Shown here: one piece after another, positions 1-5,643 of the stretch
Layout of the letters: every line of letters begins with the position of its first letter
Numbering within the stretch: the stretch's first letter is position 1
Assembly (NCBI GenBank): GCA_003552275.1
Contig: PUKL01000136.1
Location: 1-5,643, forward strand
Length of the DNA: 5,643 bases
Source of the DNA: Mollicutes bacterium
GTDB lineage: Bacteria > Bacillota_I > Bacilli_A > Izemoplasmatales > Izemoplasmataceae
Direction: 5' to 3'
Notes under the pieces: model-generated
Told to the model about the DNA's origin: nothing
What the model saw: the letters and a program-made list of their open reading frames with translations, nothing else
Database searches by the model: none
Program-made: the position numbers and the translations under genes

Positions 1-1274
<1,274 letters not shown>

Positions 1275-1280
1275 CATTCA

Positions 1281-1303
1281 CGCGGGGCGGAATCCGCCCC
1301 GCG
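1281..1303 (+). other. Strong intergenic hairpin between dnaK and dnaJ
   Basis: A perfect 10-bp stem, CGCGGGGCGG (1281-1290) with CCGCCCCGCG (1294-1303), closes a three-base AAT loop seven bases after the dnaK stop. No T-run follows (the next bases are CGCTCACG), so it does not look like an efficient intrinsic terminator. More likely roles are partial attenuation, an RNA processing site, or 3'-end protection that lowers dnaJ expression relative to dnaK. The hairpin is seen directly; the role is inference. Confidence 0.75.
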
Positions 1304-1315
1304 CGCTCACGATTT

Positions 1316-1325
1316 GAGGTGATCC
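1316..1325 (+). promoter_or_regulatory. Ribosome binding site of dnaJ
   Basis: GAGGTGATCC matches, base for base, the complement of the canonical bacterial 16S rRNA 3' end (anti-SD CCUCC and its 5' flank). The AGG core ends seven bases before the ATG at 1327. This fixes the dnaJ start and points to strong initiation. Confidence 0.85.
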
Positions 1326-1326
1326 C

Positions 1327-2442
1327 ATGGCACAAAAGCGCGACTACTACGAAGTGTTGGGCGTGAACAAGAACGCAAGCAAAGAAGAGATCAAGTCCGC
1401 GTACAGGAAACTCGCAAGGAAATACCACCCCGACGTCAACAAGGAAAAAGACGCCGAACAGAAGTTCAAAGAGATCCGCGAGGCCTACGAGGTCCTCTCC
1501 GATGCGAACAAACGCGAACAATACGACCGTTTCGGCCACTCGTTCAGCCAACAGGGCGCCGGCGGCGCCCAAGGTTTCGAGGGCTTCGGCGATTTCGACT
1601 TCGAAGACATCTTCAGCCAGTTCTTCGGCGGCGGCGCCCGCGGAAGCCGCGACCGCAACCGGCCCCGAAAGGGCCAAGACATCCAAAAGCGGATGCGCGT
1701 CGCTTTCACCGAGGCCGTGCACGGGGCCAAGAAGAAGATCCGCACCACCGTGTATGAAGAATGTTCCTCCTGCGGCGGCTCGGGCGCGGAAAGCAACGAC
1801 GACATCGAGACCTGTTCCCGCTGCCGCGGCACGGGAGCCGTCACCATGGAACAACAGACCCTCTTCGGCCGCACGCGGACACAGACGGTCTGTCCGAGCT
1901 GTAACGGCTCCGGCAAGACCATCAAGAACAAATGTTCCACCTGCGGCGGCGAAGGCGTCCAAGGCAAACAAAAGACCGTCAACGTCACCATCCCCGCCGG
2001 CGTCGACACGAACAACCAGATCCGGATGCCCGGCTTCGGCCACAAGGGTGTGAACGGCGGACCTCCGGGCGATCTCTACATCGTCTTCGACGTCGAAGAG
2101 GACGACGTCTTCAAACGCCACGGCGACGATCTGGTCGTCGATGTCCCCATCAACATCGCCCAAGCCACTCTCGGGGACGAGATCCGTGTCCCCACCCCCT
2201 ACGGCGATGTGAAACTGAAGATCCCCGCCGGCACCCAGAGCCACAAGACCTTCCGCATCCGCAACAAAGGCATGACGAACATCCGCAGCAAGCGCCGCGG
2301 TGATCTGCACGCCGTCATCAAGGTCATGATCCCGAAGAATCTCGACAAGAACCAACAAAAACTCTTCCAAGAGTTGAAAAAGACCGACCTCGGGAACTCG
2401 GAGTCCCTCTGGGACAAAGTGAAAGCCAAGTTCAAACAATGA
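1327..2442 (+). CDS. dnaJ: Chaperone DnaJ (class A Hsp40)
   Basis: Co-chaperone that delivers unfolded clients to DnaK and stimulates its ATPase. The product has 371 residues, the normal length for class A DnaJ. The J domain is at residues 1-70, with the catalytic HPD triad at 34-36. A Gly/Phe-rich stretch follows (about 75-105) with the DIF-type motif EDIFSQFFGGG. The zinc domain carries four complete CXXCXGXG repeats at 146-153, 163-170, 189-196 and 203-210, so both zinc sites should be intact. The two C-terminal beta domains run to about residue 335 and end in a dimerisation segment. The start at 1327 is supported by the near-perfect SD 5' to it and by the conserved KRDYYEVLGV opening. It is probably cotranscribed with dnaK, across the hairpin at 1281-1303, and is closed by the terminator at about 2480. 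Nothing is missing or unusual. Confidence 0.98.
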   Translation: MAQKRDYYEVLGVNKNASKEEIKSAYRKLARKYHPDVNKEKDAEQKFKEIREAYEVLSDANKREQYDRFGHSFSQQGAGGAQGFEGFGDFDFEDIFSQFFGGGARGSRDRNRPRKGQDIQKRMRVAFTEAVHGAKKKIRTTVYEECSSCGGSGAESNDDIETCSRCRGTGAVTMEQQTLFGRTRTQTVCPSCNGSGKTIKNKCSTCGGEGVQGKQKTVNVTIPAGVDTNNQIRMPGFGHKGVNGGPPGDLYIVFDVEEDDVFKRHGDDLVVDVPINIAQATLGDEIRVPTPYGDVKLKIPAGTQSHKTFRIRNKGMTNIRSKRRGDLHAVIKVMIPKNLDKNQQKLFQELKKTDLGNSESLWDKVKAKFKQ

Positions 2443-2479
2443 GGTCGCAATCCCCCAGTGGTTCACGGTATAGATCCTC

Positions 2480-2507
2480 GCCCCGGTCGCGCCGGGGCCT
2501 TTTCCTT
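2480..2507 (+). terminator. Rho-independent terminator after dnaJ
   Basis: GCCCCGG (2480-2486) pairs with CCGGGGC (2492-2498) around a TCGCG loop, followed by CCTTTTCCTT. The stem is very stable but the T-tract is short and broken by C residues, so some read-through into mtaB is likely. It lies 37 bases after the dnaJ stop and marks the end of the dnaK-dnaJ unit. Confidence 0.75.
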
Positions 2508-2560
2508 CCTTCACCACACCACAAGCCCGCATGAAGGGCGCTTGTGAGAACAGAAAAAGC

Positions 2561-2567
2561 GGGGTGG
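2561..2567 (+). promoter_or_regulatory. Ribosome binding site that sets the mtaB start
   Basis: GGGGTGG lies five bases before the ATG at 2573. An in-frame ATG at 2531 would add 14 residues that do not resemble the family N-terminus, and it has no SD before it (CACAAGCCCGC). The 2573 start is therefore preferred. Confidence 0.7.
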
Positions 2568-2572
2568 ACACG

Positions 2573-3871
2573 ATGAAGATTGCCTTCTCGACCATCGGCT
2601 GCAAGGTGAACCTTTATGAGACCGAGGCTCTGAAGAGCCTCTTCTCCGCGCGTTCTCATGAGATTGTCGCCGATGACGAACAAGCCGACGCTTATATCGT
2701 GAACACCTGTGCCGTCACCTCGACGAGCGCGAAAAAGAGCCGTCAAGCCGTGCGCAGAGCGCTCAGGAAGAACCCCGACGCCGTCGTGGCCGTCATCGGC
2801 TGTTATTCGCAGTTAGAGAAAGATATCTTCGAGACGATCCCCGGCGTCGATATCGTCATGGGCACGACGAACCGGGCCCGCCTCGTCGACCATGTGGAAG
2901 AGATCGCCAAGGAGAGAGGACCGATCATCGACATCGAGGATGTGACCCGCTACAAGACCTTCGACAAGCTCGGGGTCACCGCCTTCACCGAGAGGACCCG
3001 CGCCTTTTTGAAGATCCAAGACGGTTGCGACAACTTCTGCAGCTTCTGCATCATCCCCTTCGCCCGCGGCCGCATCCGCTCGCGGGCGGAAGAGGAGATC
3101 ATCGCCGAGGCCGAACGGCTCGTGGACCAAGGCTACAAGGAGATCGTCCTCACCGGCATCCACACGGGCGCTTACGGTTATGAGCGCGAAGACGTCTCCC
3201 TCGCCCGCCTCGTCGAAAGACTCGTGAAGTTGCCCGCTTTGGAGCGGGTCCGGATCTCTTCGCTCGAGATCAACGAGATCGACGAGCACCTCCTCACCCT
3301 CTTGGCGGAAGAAGAAAAACTCGCCCCGCACTTGCACATCCCCCTGCAGCACGGCGACGACAGTGTCTTGCGGCGGATGCGGCGCCATTACGACATCGAG
3401 ACCTTCAAAGAGACCATCGCCCAAGTGCGAAGAGCTCTCCCTTCCTTGGCCGTCACGACCGATGTCATCGCCGGCTTCCCCGGCGAGACGGAGGCCGAGT
3501 TCGAAACCATGTGTGCGACCATCGAAGAGATCGGCTTCGCGGAGCTCCATGTCTTTCCTTTCTCTCCCCGCCCCAACACGGCGGCCGCCGGCTTCGACAA
3601 ACAGGTCTCCCCCGAAGTGAAAAAGGAACGGGTGAATAAGCTTCTAAAACTGAACGAAGACCTCGCCAAGGCTTATCGCGAGGATCTCTTGCAAAGTGAA
3701 AGAACCATGCGCTTGCTTGTGGAAAGCTGTGACTCGACCGGCTGCAGCGGCCACACGGGCGAATATGTCCGGGTGCGGATCGATCGTGAGGAAGCCCAAG
3801 CGAACACCGTCCGCACGGTCCGTCTGCGAGACGCCGCCTATCCCGTATCCACGGGAGAGGTCGTCGGATGA
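2573..3871 (+). CDS. mtaB: tRNA (N6-threonylcarbamoyladenosine(37)-C2)-methylthiotransferase MtaB
   Basis: Radical-SAM enzyme that adds a methylthio group to t6A at position 37 of tRNAs reading ANN codons, giving ms2t6A, which aids decoding accuracy. The product has 432 residues, close to B. subtilis YqeV. The N-terminal methylthiotransferase domain carries the three cysteines that bind the auxiliary 4Fe-4S cluster: C10 (STIGCKVN), C46 (VNTCAVT) and C77 (VIGCYSQ). The radical-SAM motif CX3CX2C is complete at C152, C156 and C159. GIHTGAYG (195-202) and the text around the SAM cysteines fit MtaB better than MiaB, which has a GQNVNSYG-type motif, or RimO. PLQHGDDSVLRRMRR and DVIAGFPGE are further family motifs. 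The last ~60 residues are a diverged TRAM RNA-binding domain. It sits behind the dnaJ terminator with no clear promoter of its own, so it may depend on read-through. The stop is 99 bases before rpsU. Confidence 0.96.
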   Translation: MKIAFSTIGCKVNLYETEALKSLFSARSHEIVADDEQADAYIVNTCAVTSTSAKKSRQAVRRALRKNPDAVVAVIGCYSQLEKDIFETIPGVDIVMGTTNRARLVDHVEEIAKERGPIIDIEDVTRYKTFDKLGVTAFTERTRAFLKIQDGCDNFCSFCIIPFARGRIRSRAEEEIIAEAERLVDQGYKEIVLTGIHTGAYGYEREDVSLARLVERLVKLPALERVRISSLEINEIDEHLLTLLAEEEKLAPHLHIPLQHGDDSVLRRMRRHYDIETFKETIAQVRRALPSLAVTTDVIAGFPGETEAEFETMCATIEEIGFAELHVFPFSPRPNTAAAGFDKQVSPEVKKERVNKLLKLNEDLAKAYREDLLQSERTMRLLVESCDSTGCSGHTGEYVRVRIDREEAQANTVRTVRLRDAAYPVSTGEVVG

Positions 3872-3898
3872 ATCTTTCCCCGGACAAGGCGCTAATCC

Positions 3899-3927
3899 TT
3901 TACAAGAAGCGGATATTCTGTTATTAT
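3899..3927 (+). promoter_or_regulatory. Vegetative (sigma-A type) promoter of rpsU
   Basis: TTTACA (3899-3904) and TATTAT (3922-3927) are separated by exactly 17 bases, each matching five of six consensus bases. A TG at 3919-3920 with one base before the -10 adds an extended -10 element. Transcription would start near A3934, giving a leader of about 37 bases. It lies wholly in the mtaB-rpsU gap. Confidence 0.85.
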
Positions 3928-3943
3928 GTCTGTAGTCAATTCA

Positions 3944-3963
3944 CCGCATAGCGGAAGGGAGGG
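3944..3963 (+). promoter_or_regulatory. rpsU leader: small hairpin next to a strong RBS
   Basis: AAGGGAGGG (3955-3963) is a strong purine-rich SD, seven bases before the ATG at 3971. Directly before it CCGC (3944-3947) and GCGG (3951-3954) can form a 4-bp stem with an ATA loop. The stem leaves the SD free. Its small size makes a regulatory role uncertain. Confidence 0.6.
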
Positions 3964-3970
3964 AAATAAC

Positions 3971-4141
3971 ATGCCCAAGACCGTCGTACGGAACAACGAA
4001 TCTCTTGAGAACGCCTTGAAGCGTTTCAAGAAGAATGTTTCACGTGCGGGCACTCTCTCTGAAGCCAAAAAGCGGAAACACTATGTGAAACCGAGTGTCG
4101 CCAAGAAGATCAAGCAGAACAAGAACAAGCGCAAGCGATAA
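3971..4141 (+). CDS. rpsU: 30S ribosomal protein S21 (bS21)
   Basis: Small basic protein of the 30S subunit platform, near the 16S rRNA 3' end, involved in translation initiation. The 56-residue product begins MPKTVVRNNESLENALKRFK, close to B. subtilis S21 (57 aa) along its length, and ends in a run of lysines and arginines (KQNKNKRKR). A longer in-frame ATG exists at 3926, but it overlaps the promoter -10 box and lacks an SD, so 3971 is the start. The gene has its own promoter and terminator and looks like a single-gene transcription unit, although mtaB transcripts could also run into it because no terminator is visible after mtaB. S21 presence fits Bacillota. Confidence 0.97.
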   Translation: MPKTVVRNNESLENALKRFKKNVSRAGTLSEAKKRKHYVKPSVAKKIKQNKNKRKR

Positions 4142-4148
4142 CGAAAAG

Positions 4149-4183
4149 AATAACGGTGCGGAAACTTCCACCGTTATTTTTTT
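4149..4183 (+). terminator. Rho-independent terminator after rpsU
   Basis: AATAACGGTG (4149-4158) pairs perfectly with CACCGTTATT (4169-4178) around a ten-base loop, and a run of seven T follows at 4177-4183. Flanking A residues (4144-4147) can extend the pairing to the T-run, so it may also work on the other strand. It starts seven bases after the rpsU stop. Confidence 0.95.
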
Positions 4184-4203
4184 CCCGCCGGTGTGCGGTT
4201 GCC

Positions 4204-4233
4204 ACCCTTTATATGCTATAATGATTAAAGGGT
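4204..4233 (+). repeat. 8-bp perfect inverted repeat flanking the phoH -10 box
   Basis: ACCCTTTA (4204-4211) and TAAAGGGT (4226-4233) are exact reverse complements separated by 14 bases, with arm centres 22 bp apart, about two helical turns. The arms enclose the -10 element, and the right arm covers the expected transcription start, so only that arm would be in the RNA. This is the geometry of an operator for a dimeric repressor. No regulator is identified, and chance in this A+T-richer gap is possible. Confidence 0.5.
4214..4222 (+). promoter_or_regulatory. Extended -10 promoter of the phoH-ybeY unit
   Basis: TGCTATAAT is a perfect -10 box (4217-4222) with a TG extension. No good -35 box exists at 16-18 bases upstream; TTGCCA (4199-4204) is only 12 bases away and thus too close. 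Transcription should start near 4228-4230, giving a leader of about 40 bases. The extended -10 may compensate for the poor -35. Confidence 0.8.
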
Positions 4234-4252
4234 CTTTTACGAATTCTTCCAT

Positions 4253-4259
4253 AAAGGAG
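4253..4259 (+). promoter_or_regulatory. Ribosome binding site supporting a TTG start for phoH
   Basis: AAAGGAG ends eight bases before TTG at 4268. An in-frame TAA at 4226-4228 closes the frame upstream, and no ATG, GTG or TTG codon lies between it and 4268. The next in-frame ATG is at codon 90, inside the conserved protein. TTG is therefore the start. Confidence 0.85.
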
Positions 4260-4267
4260 CGGGTCGT

Positions 4268-5236
4268 TTGGAACTCATAACCCTCGATGTCACATTCAAG
4301 AATATCAACACCTTCAGTGCGGTCATCGGCGTCGCCGACCGTCATTTGGACGTGCTCGGCCGTCTTTTCAACACGACGATCCACACCCGCGGGGACACCG
4401 TGAAGATCCCCGCCGCCGACAAAGACAAGAAGGGCCATCTCGAAAACACCCTCCATGTCCTCATCAACCTCGTCGACAACAACATCACCGTCAGCGAGCG
4501 CGATGTCATCTATGTCGCGAAGCTCGTCGAAGAGATGGACAAAGAGGACATCCTCCACCATTATCTCCACCGCAAGGAGATCACGAAGACGGTCACCGGC
4601 AAGCCGATCCACGCCAAGACCATCAACCAGACCCGCTATCTCGAAGCCATCGAGAACAACGACCTCGTCTTCAGTGTCGGCCCCGCCGGCACGGGCAAGA
4701 CCTACGTGGCCATCCTCTACGCCGTCCGGCAGCTCAAAAACGGCCACATCCGCAAGATCATCCTCACCCGGCCCGCCGTCGAGGCCGGCGAGAGCCTCGG
4801 CTTTCTGCCGGGTGATTTGAAAGAGAAGATCGACCCCTATCTCCGACCGCTCTATGACGCCTTGAACGAAGCGTTGGGCTTCAAACAGACGAACGAGCTC
4901 ATCGAAGACGGCGTCATCGAGATCGCCCCGCTCGCCTACATGCGCGGCCGCACCCTCGAAAACGCCTATGTCGTGCTCGACGAAGCCCAAAACACCACGA
5001 AAGGGCAGATGAAACTCTTCCTTTCGCGGTTGGGCTTCCATTCGAAAATGGTCGTCACGGGCGATCTCACCCAGATCGACCTCCCACCCCGGGCCCAAAG
5101 CGGCCTCGTACACGCCATCGAGATCCTCGAAGGCGTGAAAGGGGTCGAAGTGGTGCGCTTCGAACGCATCGACGTCATCCGCCACCCGCTCATCCAAAAC
5201 ATACTGGAGCGATACGAAAATGATGAACATCGTTAA
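4268..5236 (+). CDS. phoH: PhoH-family P-loop ATPase (YbeZ type)
   Basis: Cytosolic nucleotide-binding protein of the PhoH/YbeZ family, often encoded next to ybeY and thought to act with it in RNA or ribosome metabolism; its exact reaction is not settled. The product has 322 residues against 319 in B. subtilis PhoH. Residues 1-80 form the KH-like N-terminal region (DRHLDVLGRLFNTTIHTRGD). The ATPase domain begins near residue 118. Walker A is GPAGTGKT (138-145), followed by LTRPAVEAGESLGFLPGD (166-183), PLAYMRGRTL and Walker B VVLDEAQN (235-242). TGDLTQIDLP (264-273) and RHPLIQNI near the end complete the family signature. Initiation is at TTG with a good SD. It has its own extended -10 promoter and overlaps ybeY by 17 bases, which suggests translational coupling. 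The name phoH reflects homology; no phosphate-starvation role can be inferred here. Confidence 0.95.
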   Translation: MELITLDVTFKNINTFSAVIGVADRHLDVLGRLFNTTIHTRGDTVKIPAADKDKKGHLENTLHVLINLVDNNITVSERDVIYVAKLVEEMDKEDILHHYLHRKEITKTVTGKPIHAKTINQTRYLEAIENNDLVFSVGPAGTGKTYVAILYAVRQLKNGHIRKIILTRPAVEAGESLGFLPGDLKEKIDPYLRPLYDALNEALGFKQTNELIEDGVIEIAPLAYMRGRTLENAYVVLDEAQNTTKGQMKLFLSRLGFHSKMVVTGDLTQIDLPPRAQSGLVHAIEILEGVKGVEVVRFERIDVIRHPLIQNILERYENDEHR

Positions 5237-5636
5237 TCAATGCGACCAGGAGAACTACGAGCCTTTGATCAAACCCGTCCTGAAAAAGGCCTACAAACGG
5301 ATGAAGACGGACAAGAAGAAAATCGTCAACATCGTCCTCGTGACGAACGAGTACATGCGGGAACTGAACCGCACATACCGCAACAAAGACGAAGTGACCG
5401 ACGTCCTCACCTTTCCCGCTTCGATCGACGAGGAACTCGGTGATATCTTCATCGCCCCGCGCAAAGCCCTTGAACAAGCGCGCGGCCACGGTCACACCTT
5501 CAAACGCGAGCTCGCCTTCCTCGTCGTGCACGGCTTTCTGCACGCCCTCGGCTACGACCACGACACCGAGGAGAAGGAGCTCGTGATGTTCAATCTGCAA
5601 GAAAAAATCCTGGACGAAGTGAAAATCTTCCGGTGA
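5220..5636 (+). CDS. ybeY: Endoribonuclease / rRNA maturation factor YbeY
   Basis: Metal-dependent single-strand endoribonuclease involved in 16S rRNA 3'-end maturation and ribosome quality control. The 138-residue product has the catalytic H3XH5XH motif complete: H104, H108 and H114 in HGFLHALGYDH. The LNRTYRNKDEVTDVLTFP block (49-66) includes R54, matching the conserved arginine studied in E. coli YbeY, and GDIFIAP (74-80) follows. It is somewhat shorter than E. coli (155) and B. subtilis (157) YbeY, mainly at the N-terminal side, but all signature parts are present. Two adjacent ATGs are possible starts (5220 and 5223); GGAG at 5206-5209 is nearer the usual distance for 5220. It begins inside the end of phoH, and the pair is a well-known neighbourhood. 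Confidence 0.95.
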   Translation: MMNIVNQCDQENYEPLIKPVLKKAYKRMKTDKKKIVNIVLVTNEYMRELNRTYRNKDEVTDVLTFPASIDEELGDIFIAPRKALEQARGHGHTFKRELAFLVVHGFLHALGYDHDTEEKELVMFNLQEKILDEVKIFR

Positions 5637-5640
5637 GGTG
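5634..5640 (+). promoter_or_regulatory. Probable ribosome binding site of the next, unseen gene
   Basis: TGAGGTG overlaps the ybeY stop codon and repeats the SD core seen before dnaJ (1315-1321). It suggests a tightly spaced downstream gene in the same operon. In Bacillota, dgkA, cdd or era often follow ybeY, but none is visible here. Confidence 0.5.
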
Positions 5641-5643
5641 GAC

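Noticed and set aside
2445..2474. TCGCAA ... TATAGA as a promoter after dnaJ
   Set aside because: Both boxes match poorly, and the site lies upstream of the terminator at 2480, so it would not serve mtaB well.
2531..2572. Upstream in-frame ATG that would lengthen MtaB by 14 residues
   Set aside because: No SD precedes it, the extra residues do not fit the family, and ATG at 2573 has an SD and begins the conserved KIAFSTIGC motif.
3868..3951. 27-codon frame overlapping the mtaB stop (ATGA) with GAGG seven bases upstream
   Set aside because: It could look translationally coupled, but it spans the rpsU promoter, uses codons rare in the neighbouring genes (CTA, ATA, TGT, AGT) and has no recognisable product. 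Probably chance.
3926..3970. Upstream in-frame ATG that would lengthen S21 by 15 residues
   Set aside because: The ATG overlaps the -10 box, so it is not in the transcript from the predicted promoter, and the family N-terminus begins at 3971.
4040..5230. Minus-strand open frame (396 codons) opposite rpsU and phoH
   Set aside because: It runs straight across a strong terminator, a promoter and two conserved genes; it is a composition shadow. The same holds for the minus-strand frame at 194-1096 opposite dnaK.

Overview
The window is an ordinary bacterial housekeeping segment. It carries six protein genes, all on the + strand: the 3' two-thirds of dnaK, then dnaJ, mtaB, rpsU, a phoH-family ATPase gene (ybeZ type) and ybeY. 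Proteins, SD sites and promoters look like Bacillota. DnaK, DnaJ, S21, PhoH and YbeY resemble their Bacillus subtilis counterparts, and the order dnaK-dnaJ-mtaB-rpsU-phoH-ybeY is a shortened form of the Bacillus arrangement. The DNA is G+C-rich by eye, with many codons ending in C or G. TGA ends four genes at the expected family C-termini, so the genetic code is standard, not the Mycoplasma UGA=Trp code. I cannot name a genus; a G+C-rich member of Bacilli or a related lineage is an inference.

Layout. Positions 1-1274 hold DnaK, with its N-terminal ~190 residues lying before the window. A strong hairpin without a U-tract (1281-1303) separates it from dnaJ (1327-2442), a full class A DnaJ. A Rho-independent terminator follows at about 2480-2507. 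mtaB (2573-3871) encodes the radical-SAM enzyme that methylthiolates t6A37 in tRNA. A consensus-like promoter (3899-3927) drives rpsU (3971-4141), which is closed by a textbook terminator (4149-4183). A second promoter with a perfect extended -10 (4214-4222), embedded in an 8-bp perfect inverted repeat, precedes phoH (4268-5236, TTG start). phoH overlaps ybeY (5220-5636). The ybeY stop codon is overlapped by an SD for a gene beyond the window.

The genes fall into three transcriptional blocks: a protein-folding block (dnaK-dnaJ); a ribosome/tRNA block (mtaB, rpsU); and an RNA-metabolism block (phoH-ybeY and probably more downstream). No stretch longer than about 130 bases lacks a gene. I found no mobile element, CRISPR array, tRNA, rRNA or new defence or biosynthetic system. 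The observations worth a second look are regulatory or concern gene order: the inverted repeat around the phoH promoter, the dnaK-dnaJ hairpin, the exact EEVD end of DnaK, and the compressed synteny.
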